Below are positions 11,481 through 22,559 of a stretch of 64,000 bases of DNA, piece after piece; the stretch's first letter is position 1, and every line of letters begins with the position of its first letter. Location of the stretch: the NCBI GenBank assembly GCA_029582155.1, contig CM055900.1:43955624-44019623 (forward strand), given 5' to 3'. The notes below the pieces were generated by a model. That model did no database searches and was not told the DNA's origin. It saw only the letters and a list, made by a program, of their open reading frames with translations. Source of the stretch: Panopea generosa. Its lineage: Eukaryota; Mollusca; Bivalvia; Adapedonta; Hiatellidae. A program made the translations under genes and the position numbers.

Positions 11481-12191
11481 GAATGATATTAATTTGGTAC
11501 TGTTATTTGCATAATTTAACTAGATGTGCACGAGTATACTGTTTTCATTTTAATTGCAATATAACAGTTTTACGACTAAGCACAGACTCAGTGTAATTAT
11601 GTTTGGGGAAAATATAAACTAAACTCGAAATTGAATTGAAAATGGGTAATTTTTATTTTGACAAAATACTCCAACAATAGAATCGTAATCATATAATTTT
11701 CCGCATATCTATGTTTTGTTTGATTCACAAATGTATTGATTTTTTTGTGTTAAGAACTGTATACGCTTAAATCCAAATGAAATATTTGTTCTGTATGTTT
11801 TATATCGAAATAGCAAGGCAAATAATGATTTCATATTAAATATGTTGGAATTGTTATTTACATAATATATCATTTTTTTTATATTTTTGGTTGCGCAAAC
11901 CAAATCATATTTAAATGTGCAACCAAATTGGCCTTAGATAACCATTAGTGCGTCGTCTATTGTATAATAGGTTTTAAAACATTATTATATTGATTAGCTA
12001 AATATTGATATTTATGATATAATTGACAAAATGTTGACCAAAATTAACTTTATCATGTGTTATACCAAAGAAATATTTATATATATACTACATGGTTTAT
12101 ATTTATGTGAACAGAGCATTTCTTATTTATCTCAATTTTGATAATTGAATTCACGCTCAAATAATGAAGAAAGAGTGTATCCGAATGAAGT

Positions 12192-12440
12192 AGTGCACTC
12201 AGCGTATAGTGCATATGCTGAGATACGCTGAGTGCACTCGATCTATTTCATGCGTTCAGGAGTGCGTTCATTATTCAAAATCCAGCGTTCGCTTACGGTC
12301 CAGGTCCGCTCCGTCAGCGCTCAATCTGCGCTCCGTTCGCGCTCCGTTCACGCTTCGTCTGCACTACGTTCGCGCTCTGTTTACGCTCTGAGTACACTCC
12401 GTTTGCGTGCAATTGGGGTACTTGAGCGGTTTAGGGTCTG
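12192..12440 (-). mobile_element. GC-rich element with 12 bp internal repeats (copy 2)
   Basis: On the minus strand it begins at 12440 with CAGACCCTAAACCGCTCAAG, matching copy 1 at 8446, then 12-mers of the CGTTCGCGCTCC type (12295-12412). Its far end carries a perfect 16 bp inverted repeat (12192-12207 with 12223-12238, AGTGCACTCAGCGTAT) around a 15-base loop. A minisatellite begins within a few bases of the 12440 end, the same arrangement as in copy 1. Confidence 0.55.
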
Positions 12441-14340
12441 TATAGGGTCCATATCATACAAACAACATCCATTTACAGGGTCCACATCATATTAACAACA
12501 TTTACTTACAATTTCCATATCATATAAACATCATTTTACAGAGTCCATATTATAGAAACAATTTCCATTTACAGGGCCCATATTATACAAATAACATCCA
12601 TTTACACGGTCCATAACATACAAACAACATCCATTTACAGGGTGTATATTTTAAAAAAAAACTCAATTTACAGTGTCAATATCATACAAACAACAAGTCC
12701 ATATCATAAAAACAACATCAATTTACAGGGTCCATAGCATACAAACAACATCCATTTCAAGGGTGCATAACATACAAAAACATCCATTGACAGAGTCTAT
12801 ATCATACAAACAACATCCACATACAGGGTCCATACAAACAATAACCATTTACAGGGTCCATATCATACCATAAAAACAACATCAATTTACAGGGTCCATA
12901 GCATACAAACAACATCTATTTACAGGGTGCATAACATACAAAAACATCCATTTACAGAGTCGATATCATACAAACAACATCCACATACAGAGTCCATACA
13001 AACAATAACCATTTACAGGGTTCATATCATACAAACAACATCCATCTAAAGGATCCATATCATACAAACAACATCCATTAACAAGGTCCATAGCTTGCAA
13101 ACAGCATCCTTTAACAGGTCACATATCATGAAACAACCTCCATTTACAAGGTCCATATCATATAAACAACTTCCATTTACAGAGTCCATATCATAGAAAC
13201 AACATCCATTTTCAGGGTCTTCATCATGGACACAACATCCATTTACAGGTACCATATCATACAAACAACATACATTTAAAGGGTCCATATGAAATAAACA
13301 ACATCTATTTACAGGGTCTATATCATACAAACAACTTCCATTTACAGGGTCCATATCAAACAAACAACATCCATTTACAGGGTCCACATCATACAAACAA
13401 CATTCATTTTCAGGGTCCATACCAAACAAACAACATCCATTTACAGAGCCACATCATACAAACAACATTCATTTTCAGGGTCCATATCATACAAACAGCA
13501 TCCAATTACAGGGTCCATATTATACAAACAATTTCCATTTACAGGGTCCATATCATACAAACAACATCCATTTACAAGGTCCATATCATACAAACAACAT
13601 CCATTTACAAGGTCCATATCACAGAAACAACATCCATTTACAGGGTCTTCATCATAGACACAACATCCATTTACAGGTACCATATCATACAAACAATATA
13701 CATTTAAAGGGTCCATATGAAATAAACAACATCTATTCAAAGGGTCTATATCATACAAACAACTTCCATTTACAGGGTCCATATCAAACAAACAACAACC
13801 ATTTACAGGGTCCACATCATACAAACAACATTCATTTTCAGGGTCCATATCAAACAAATAACATCCATTTACAGGGTCCACATTAACAAACATCATTCAT
13901 TTTCAGGGTCCATACCATACAAACAGCATCCAATTACAGGGTCCATATTATACAAACAATATCCATTTTTACAGGGTCCATATCATACAAACAACATCCA
14001 TTTATAGGGTCCATATCATAAAAACAACATCCATTTACAGGGTCCATATCATACGAACAACATCCATTAAAGGGTCCATAACATACATACTACATACATT
14101 TACACGGATTATATAATTCAAATTACATACATTTACAGAATCTTTATCATACAAACAGCATCCATTTACAAGGTCCATATCATGCAAACAACATCCATTT
14201 ACAGAGTCCATATCATACGAACAACATCCATTTACAAAGTCCATATCATACAGACAACATCCATTTACAAGGTCCATATCATACAAACAACATCCATTTA
14301 CAGAGTCCATATCATACTAACTACATCCACATACAGTGTC
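12441..14340. repeat. 33 bp minisatellite, about 55 copies
   Basis: The unit is close to CCATTTACAGGGTCCATATC plus ATACAAACAACAT (33 bp), running almost without break for 1.9 kb. A block within 12700-12870 recurs within 12870-13020, and one within 13440-13650 resembles 13110-13440, pointing to larger internal duplications. Because 33 is a multiple of 3, the minus strand shows long open frames of 11-residue repeats (MDPVNGCCLYD); see the rejected list. Confidence 0.97.
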
Positions 14341-14770
14341 CATATCATACTTAACATCATTACACAACATTCAAATTCCTTATATGTCACTATATTTTCA
14401 TACGTGACACTACATTTTCTCCCACAATGCACAACATCCTTACTCGACGATAGATTGTTCTTACTGGGCACCATATCTTCTAATCATTAGATACTCAACA
14501 TACTTCAGTGACATTCAGTTTCCTTATATGACACTTTATTTTCATACACGACACTACATTTTCTCACTCGATATACAACATCCTTACTTGACTATATATT
14601 TTTGTTACTGGGCACTAGAATTTCTAATCTATTTATACTCAACATCTTTACAGAACATTCAAATTCCTTATATGACACTATATTTATATACGCAAAATTA
14701 GATTTTCTCACTCGATACGCAACACCTTTACTTGACACTTGATTTTTCTTACTGGGATCTAGGTTTTCTA
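14341..14770. repeat. 144 bp tandem repeat, about 3 copies
   Basis: TTCCTTATATG recurs at 14376, 14520 and 14664, with shared blocks TTTTCTCACTCGATA and CTTACTGGG. It follows the 33 bp array without a gap and runs up to a MITE. Confidence 0.88.
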
Positions 14771-14779
14771 ATCTGTATA

Positions 14780-14957
14780 CAGTCAAACTTATGTAAGCGG
14801 TCAACTCTATTAAGCAACCACTTGTCTTAAGCAACTACACTTGCTATTACCAATTTCAATGCTTTCAGGGCAAATTAACCTTTAATTAGCAACAACCTGT
14901 CTTAAGAGGTATATATTGCTCCTTCCCATGACTGGCTACTTAAGACAGGTTTGACTT
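14780..14957. mobile_element. 178 bp MITE with TA target duplication (copy 1)
   Basis: The left end is CAGTCAAACTTATGTAAG and the right end is CTTAAGACAGGTTTGACT, imperfect reverse complements, flanked by TA at 14778-14779 and 14958-14959. A second copy lies inverted at 44477-44653. The ends and TA site suggest mobilisation by a Tc1/mariner transposase, but the ends match neither Tc1 element in this window. Confidence 0.8.
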
Positions 14958-15489
14958 TATACTCAATGTTTTTAGTCGAAATGTGATTTTCAAATACCAC
15001 ATTTAATTTCAAAACTTAAAATTAAAAAAGTTCTGAAAAGTGTGTCAACCATCAATGTATATAAATATAATGTCCCGCCTTGACAGTGTCAGATTAAACA
15101 TAAATTACTCATCAAAAGCACTCGTAAATTCCTTTTACATGTTAACTTTTATTTCAAAAATGTTTTAAATTTCCCCAGGGTTCATTCTTTGAAGAAAATT
15201 AATATAACTATTAAAAAAATAATAAGGATTTATGTGTCGGCAAATTAACGACTAGATTTTTCGAAAATGAGGCTAAATATTGTGAAACAAATGGCAGGGT
15301 TTAATCTCTAATATTTCCTTCAAAACACAATGAAAACTAGATCTTTATATGTTTATTGTTGTATGATATATCAAAGGGTGGGATCAAAATAGCAATTCTT
15401 AAAGGTCATAAAATAAAGTAAAATAAAATATTTAACATTGTTTACAAGGAATTATATCTATACCAGTCCTTGATTGTTTATTTAGGGTC

Positions 15490-16080
15490 CAGATCTTCCT
15501 GACATATATGGCACAAAGAACAAAAGTTTCCACATGGTATATACTTTGTTACCTAAGGTACACTGGTTACATTGGTTACAGGAACTTCATGGTTTGTACC
15601 TAGGGTAAACTGGTGACATATGTCACACATCTACTCCTAGCTGTGTTTGTTATGTTGGTTTAAATATCTACTCCTACTCTGGTGTATGCTTTATTGTCCT
15701 CAAAGGTCCTTACTTATAGGAGGACCCCTGCTGTGAACTGAAATCTTCGATCAAATTACAAGCCCAGAATAATTAATTTCAGCCCATATTTATTTTGTGA
15801 CATGGTTATACAGGGCTACACCAGGCAACGACTGGGTACAACTGGAAAATAATTCATTTCAGCAAATACTCATTTGGGTACAAGAAGTAACAGGCTGTAG
15901 AATAATTTATTTCAGTCAATATTTATATGGGCACATGGTTACACAGGACTACACAAGGCATCAAGGTACAAGTGGTTACAGACTGTAAAATAATACATGC
16001 TGTGATATATGCTCTATTGTTCTCAAAGGTCATTACTCTTAGAAGGACCCATCTGTGGCCTCAATACTTCAATGGATTAA
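15490..16080 (+). repeat. Compound repeat with two degraded 91 bp units
   Basis: The block GGTATATACTTTGTTA(C)CTA at 15536 is followed by units at 15780-15995 that are the reverse complement of the 91 bp array at 27285-28030. The same flanking block occurs in reverse at 28084-28110. A separate pair of direct copies (CTTTATTGTCCTCAAAGGTC at about 15690, and again near 16012) brackets the units. Confidence 0.75.
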
Positions 16081-16964
16081 CAAATCAAATAACAGGTTAT
16101 ATATAATATAACCACTTATTATAAATCACCATCACTAAGTGCTTTAAATGAATTGAAATTTTTGTGTTGTTTTTTAAAACTTTGCAACTGCTGACCCATA
16201 GTGACTTAATTACATATTTGTAAGTGGAAATGGCGAGATGTAGGCAGAATAATCCAAGGTAAAACACTTTAAACTTTCTTTAATATAATTTAGCAATTCC
16301 TGTCCAATACCAGGGCATTAGATAGAATTTTATCAGCTAACACATGCAACAAAACACCAGAGGTCACTTGTTCGATCTGTAGCAAAATGGCCAACGGCCG
16401 ACAAATCACAAGGGTATATTACAATCGTACACAAAGTACAATTTACAATTTTAATTTTACATGAATAAATTACGAATATACAAGTATACAATATATACAA
16501 ATTAAAGATAATTACCCAACACAAAAAAAACAACAAAGCTGGTTTAAAACAAAGTCTTTTGGTGGTATTCGCACTCTTATTTTCACACAGTTCTATTTCC
16601 TACATGTACGTAACCTACATCGCAATCTTAACTGTTTCTATCATCCAAAAGTTTATAAAATGCACTATATACTTTCCGCGTCCGGATATCATAGATTTAT
16701 CATCACTCGATACTTGCGGCGGTGGCTATTTAACTGGGTTGTCTCCCCTTGAACTCTATACTGAGTATATGGCTTTACGTCGCACGTACCGACTAACGAT
16801 CGTATTCCGACGTCAGGAACGTCAAGTCGTCCATATGACGAATATGTGGGTTGCTGTCCTATAACTGTACTGCCAGCAACTGACTTCCTGTCACGTCTAT
16901 ACGTCGTTATTGACGAAGCGGACACATTTCTCGCTTACGTCTAAAAACGGTTACAATATATATA

Positions 16965-18441
16965 CTACCGGAAAAAAGAAACTGTGCATGTGTAAAATGT
17001 TCATGTATCGCTCAATTTTATAAATTAAGGCTTGAAACTTTACACAGGTAAGTTGTGTATCCTTCTCGGTCATTTATACTGGTCAGAGCATGAGTTGCAC
17101 GGGTAGTTTGTTTGTCTGGCTAACGTCTTCGTTTTAATGTTGTTTTCGGCCAGCAGTCAATCGCAAACACGTTTGTCGCCTAAACCTATGTAAAAGCATG
17201 GTGTTGATACCTGTAAGACACAAAACCAGCATAATTTTGAAAAAAGTCTTTGATACGCAATGCCAAGGTTGAATGAAACTGACAGATGCCGCGCCGTAGG
17301 CATGATTGAAGCTGGTGTACGTCATTCTGACGTTGCCAGACAATTTGGTGTGCACCGAAATACTGTAAACGCCTTATGGAGACGGTACCAACAGTTTGGG
17401 ACCACCAGAGACCGGCCTCGGTCAGGACGTCTACGCGTAACGTCTAATCGCCAGGATACGTACATCCGGGTCGTTCATCTCCGTGAACGACTCAGAACTG
17501 CTACTTTGACGGCTAGAAGTATTCCTGGCCTTAGAAGAATTAGTCCCCGAACGGTACGTAATCGATTGCTTGAACGAGGCATACGTCCACGACGTCCAGC
17601 CATACGTCCTGTTCTCCGACAACGTCATCGTGTAGCACGTTTTGCCTGGTGTAGACGACACATGTACTTCACGCAACAGGACTAGGCACGTGTTCCTTTA
17701 CGGATAAGTCCAGGTTTCATCTCGACAGCAGCGACGGTCGTTCTAGAGTGTACCGTCATGTAAGTGAACGTTTCCATGACAGTTGTTTGATTCAACGACG
17801 TCCATTCGGCGGAGGTAGTGTCATGGTGTGGGTTGGCATCTCATCCCGTAGTAGAACAGCTTTTGTGGTTGTGGACGGCACGCTTACAGGCATCAGATAC
17901 CGTGTCGAAATCATACGGCCTCACGTCATTCCATGTATGCAGCAACGTAACGCCACGCTGCAACAGGATAACGCTCGCCCGTACGTCGCGCGGGTCGTCA
18001 CCGTCTTCTTGATCCAGAGCAATGTGAATGTGCTTCCCTGGCCTGCAATGTCACCGGATATGTCGCCTATAGAACACGTGTTACGTCGCATACAAAATCA
18101 GCCGTTGACGTACCTCGTCTGTCACGTGCGCTTGTGAGAATCTGGAATGGTATTTCCCAGGCATATTTCAGCACACTTGTCGCATCAATGAGGCTTCGTT
18201 GCCAAGCATACATCGATTCCAATGGTGGACATACGCGGTATTGATGAGATGAACTTTGTTTAGAGAACGTCTCTGAAAACTGATCTCTATCCAAGACGCT
18301 GCTGATGCAATAACCATATCAATTAAGCTGGTGTTAAATAAAGGTCAGATAAAACCCTGTTGAATTTTTGTTTTGCGATTTCTTATATATCTCCTAAGTT
18401 ATAGCATATTATACACATGCACAGTTTCTTTTTTCCGCTAG
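16965..18441 (+). mobile_element. Second Tc1-type transposon, defective (1.48 kb)
   Basis: The left end is CTACCGGAAAAAAGAAACTG and the right end, reversed, is CTAGCGGAAAAAAGAAACTG, near-perfect inverted repeats of about 32 bp continuing with TGCATGTGT. TA flanks both ends (16963-16964 and 18442-18443). The ends differ from the element at 4.7 kb, so this is a different Tc1 family. Confidence 0.92.
17260..18244 (+). pseudogene. Tc1 transposase (DD34E) pseudogene, family 2
   Basis: It starts with ATG at 17260 (MPRLNETDRCRAVGMIEAG), reads the N-terminal helix-turn-helix region and a GRLR hook, and stops at TAG 17683-17685, where relatives have Trp. A frameshift follows before 17697. The catalytic Asp residues remain (FTDKSRF, with Lys in place of the usual Glu, and QQDNARPY) and Glu in SPIEHV keeps the 34-residue spacing. 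Just after SPIEHV several residues, including the usual WD pair, are missing, and another frameshift near 18115 is needed to reach NGGHTRY and the TGA at 18242-18244. It has more lesions than the 5 kb copy, so it is probably older. Confidence 0.9.
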
Positions 18442-18504
18442 TATATATCATCTCAGATTTACTATTTACTCAAATATGTTATGACATGGCGTCTATTACT
18501 TACC

Positions 18505-18710
18505 ATCTATCAATTTCATGGTATTTTTATCAATAAAAGATAACAGTGCATTGATTTCTAACAATCTTATAGTTTCATGGTAGATTTATCAACACATTTT
18601 AACAGTGCATACCATTTTTACCATCTAACAGTTTCATGGTAGATTTATCAATATATTATAACATTTCATTCAACTCTTACTATCTGTAGTTTCATGGCAG
18701 TTTAAACAAT
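18505..18710. repeat. About 60 bp minisatellite, 3-4 copies
   Basis: (A)TTTCATGGTA with GATTTATCAA recurs near 18513, 18571, 18631 and 18692, separated by AACAGTGCAT and ACCATCTA blocks. It starts about 60 bp past the right end of the second Tc1. Confidence 0.8.
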
Positions 18711-18719
18711 ATCTCATAT

Positions 18720-20515
18720 ACGACCCTCCGTCAATCTCAACATAGCAATTATATCTCTACATAATTTTTCATCATAATATTAACAATTACAGACTTATTC
18801 TGTATCTATTCACTTTATGAATATCAAAATAAGCATCAACAAAATTTAATTACACATATCAATCAATTCTAACATGAATCTCAATACTTCATCGTAAACA
18901 CAATATCAACAGCTCAAAATACGTTCTCAGATTCCTCGGCCTATATTCTAACAAAACGCTTATCAATACCGTAGATGTGTATTAAATTACATGCATTACT
19001 GTCGGAATGGTTATGAACAATTTATACACAACTACACCTAAAGATGATTCTGCTAACTGGACACTGCATTCCTAACAGAGTCAGCATTTATAGCAAAATC
19101 GTCCACATACCTTAGTGAATTTCGTGTAAATCATGAAACAACAATTTTCAAATATCGTACGAAGCGAATTTTACGTAATTAGGCCAATGTAAAGCTAAAT
19201 TAGTTTTATGACAAATAAACCCGTTTAATTATTCCAACTTTCTTAATACTTAATGGAATTTGATGAACTAAACTTCAAAAATGGTTTATTCTTAAATGCA
19301 AAAATGAAAATGTAAAGATATCTTAAAAACGTTGCTCCTGTCGATCTATCAATACGTTTTAGCAATTCCACGCTACCTGGCCTACATATAGCCTATATCC
19401 CTACAATGGACACGTATTAGCTACTAAATTAAGCCACAACAACCTAACTATTTTGTTACACAATCCCAGGCTCAACAAGAATATTCTCTGAAGAAAAAGA
19501 CTCGGTACTGGTTCGAGATAGTAAACAGTCCTGAGAGCAATTCTTATAAGCTATAAATTTCCTTCACAAATGAGGTTAAACTATATCAATAAACTAATCA
19601 AAATTTTAAATTCATTATTATATATGTTATTGTTTTTATTGTTTTATTGATGAATATTCATCTAATGAAACTGCAAGGATTGTTGCTGAATATTCATCTT
19701 ATAAAACAGCAAGGAGAGTTATGCTAAATTGTTAATGATGTGTACACTATGTTACAACGATGTTTGAATATTTTTACATATTACATAAGTGTTTAGTGAT
19801 ATTCTTTATATTAAAACTTCAAAACATCATTTTTCTTATTTTTAAATTTGTTATATCGAACATTACCGTTAAAGGCAGTATATCAGGAAAAATTGAAAAA
19901 AAAATATTTATACATGTATTAAAAATTGAAAAAAAAAAACAATCTCAATATCACTTATTTATGATTTCGTATTTCCAGTCTTCCAAATTGTGAAGATTTT
20001 TTCAACTGCAGTACTGAAATTAACCTGACATCCTTATTCTAAAAATAAATATCATGCACGTACTCCTGACGATCATCATCTCCTCATTCAGGTGAAACAA
20101 GTTCAATAATATGTACACCAATATGGTGAATGAAATCGAAATCTAATTCATTTAATACATCACAAAGTATGTTTCAATTTTACGCAGTAATCTTTTTAGG
20201 AACGTAGGCCATGTTAGGAAATCTCTTCCAATAAGTTATTTTGACTTCTTGCAATAGATATCCTTATCATGACAACATTGGCTCAGTAAGTATTATAAAG
20301 ACATGACTTGATTTTGAATGTAGGTAAAATATGGGGGTTATAAAAATATTTAAACATTTTAAAAAATCCAGTTTTAACTTGCTTAATTTAAAAAAAAACA
20401 CTATAAAATTTGTGACATTTCATTAAATGCCATAGAAAGTAAATAATCTTTTTTTTTTACTTTACACATATTACTTCATGTAGTTTTAGCCATTTTAAGT
20501 TTTTTTTGTTTATTT
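18720..20515. other. AT-rich stretch, no gene recognised
   Basis: No exon, transposon ends or array recognised. Only a short direct pair (TGAATATTCATCT...CAGCAAGGA at about 19651 and 19687) stands out. Confidence 0.4.
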
Positions 20516-20519
20516 ATTT

Positions 20520-20700
20520 TACACTGATTATAAACAAGTTCTTACACTCTCGAAGCCGTCCTGGGGAGAGTATGAGGAAAAATATGTCTTGCTCACGGAC
20601 ACTACACATAGTCGTGGAGGAGGATTGAACCCACAAACACCCCTCCCCGATCTTGGATCCGATGTTCTACCACTGGGCCACACGCTCCGCTCATTTATAG
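20520..20700 (-). mobile_element. tRNA-derived SINE head and core
   Basis: The minus strand reads GTGTGGCCCAGTGGTAGAAC (A box) and GGGTTCAATCC (B box), spaced as in tRNA genes, then CTCCCCAGGACG, a core block like those of the other SINEs here. It lacks a proper anticodon arm, so it is not a working tRNA gene. Confidence 0.8.
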
Positions 20701-21164
20701 ATGCTAATTCTGGGCTGGGATTGCCTTATATAGAACTGTATTCAGTAAACAGAATTTCAATATACTGTATGAACAACGGTTTATAAATTTCATCCATTTG
20801 ATTGCCATTTGTAATTAAAAACATATTTTGTGTATAAATGATATAAAAATGACTAAATAAAGCAAATTGTTGGAGGGAAGGGGAGGTGATTAAGGTATCG
20901 TAATTCAAACAAAACGTAATATAGACTTCATAGTTACACTTATGACAGTACCAGTAAGATCCGTAGTTGTGGTTTCCTCTTTATATTCACCCACCTTACT
21001 TTGTTTATATGACTGCATGAATATGCTAGATTTGTGTCAGACTAGTATAATATAACCGCTATATAAGGATTTAAGACTGGTAAAGAAGCCTATTGTAACA
21101 ATAGTAAACGTATTTCAGTATGCTAAGTCAGATCATACACAGTGATCTAGGATTGAATGATTTA

Positions 21165-21450
21165 CTTGATTGATTGAATACTAAGCATCAGTTTTTCATT
21201 TTTATGTCATCGAGGTCTAGCAAAGAATCAGTTAACTTAACCACTCTTTCCTGGGATCCTAGAATGTAAACTAGTAGCAGTTAACCAATACTCGAGCACA
21301 TCAATCTCCGTAAGTAACTGAAAGCTTTCTCACTTGAATCAGTAGTGAGATACGAATGACAATTATTGAGTCACACCAACATGAAGACAGTTTGGCTGGG
21401 TTGGCATTTTGATAGTCAGATACATAACCGACTGAACTGAGCAGCCAGGC
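21165..21450 (-). mobile_element. Near full-length tRNA-derived SINE
   Basis: The minus strand reads a tRNA-like head (GGCTGCTCAGTTCAGTCGG near 21440), the body block CTGATTCAAGTGAGAAAG, the core GGATCCCAGGAAAG, GTTAACTGATT, then a tail of CAAT units at 21165-21180. The order matches the SINE at 61600-61907. Confidence 0.8.
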
Positions 21451-22400
21451 CTGGCTGTTTATTCTGTTATATCTATAAATTATCCCATATAATCATCAAG
21501 ATGAGATTATGATCAAAGCACTACAGTGCTGATGGTGGCGATGAATATGAAATATAAAATGTCGCTATTGTTTTAGACAAATAGGCCAGTTTGCATACGT
21601 TGAAGTAGAATCATCTCAATTGCCTTTGATTCTTATACAGAGTGCAAAATCTACATGTTCTATGCTTAACGTTGACCCTTTCCTCGAATAAGTCAGAGAA
21701 TGTAACTGAATGGTATGCCTTTGAAAGTGTTTTTTCTGCTTTAGTAGGTATATCAACTGTTAAATTTGGCAAATTTCCAACTTCGAGATATACGTTCAAC
21801 TCAATAATATGAGATTTATATATTCAACTCAACTTGTGATATTTGCAGAAATGACAAGCTTTCTATCATATATAAAATATCAAAGTGCTCTGAATCTAGC
21901 ACGATGTATTCCACTTTGAGTGTATTTAGTTACTATTTTCTTTATTAATTTCTCTAGCGCAACAGTGAAACAATTCGTTTAAAAGACGAAAAGTAGAAAT
22001 TTGTATGTCGACATTAATAATTGATTTTACATTTATATTTTCTGGGGCCCTATATCACCCCATATACGGAACTGCACCAGCCAATATGTTATTGCACCGA
22101 TTTTTAGACACATCTGGATGTTTGCGTATTTTTTCTATGGAAACACAAATGCTTCAACACTTATATGTATAGATGGAAATTATCTACCGTTCCAATTATT
22201 GAAAATATATGAAATATTAACTATATAACAAAAAAAGCCCCATAAAAACAGCACTGACATTATTCATAACTTGATCAATCTCGAATTCTTTTTAGGAATA
22301 CAAGTCTATCTTTAAACATATTGGAGAAACCGCAAGTCACGTGATCGACATTAGCATATCTCTATTTTTAGAACGATATTGATTGTTTACTGGCATAAGC

Positions 22401-22426
22401 AAGGAACTATAAAAGTATAGTTCCTT
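22401..22426. other. Perfect 11 bp hairpin
   Basis: AAGGAACTATA and TATAGTTCCTT face each other across a 4-base loop, flanked on both sides by GGCATAAG. A perfect 14 bp palindrome TGGTCACGTGACCA lies nearby at 22563-22576, close to the 3' end of the LINE. No function is assigned. Confidence 0.6.
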
Positions 22427-22559
22427 GGCATAAGGGACATATCTAGAAAAGTTTCGTTCCCGTATTCAATGAAATACGGTAAATATATTTACGACTAATA
22501 GTTAAAAACGCATCTGTCTGTCTTGAATTGCTGTCCAAGATGGCGTCCTGAAAAAAATC

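Noticed and set aside
8446..12440. Helitron call for the GC-rich elements
   Set aside because: No replication/helicase remnant, no CTRR end after the hairpin, and the hairpin is missing in copy 1.
13046..13896. Two long minus-strand frames of 11-residue repeats
   Set aside because: They exist because the 33 bp unit has no stop in one frame; no start context, splice sites or unique domain, and frames break at every indel.
21611..21799. Minus-strand frame with protein-like composition
   Set aside because: About 60 codons, no family recognised, no convincing splice sites or start; likely chance.
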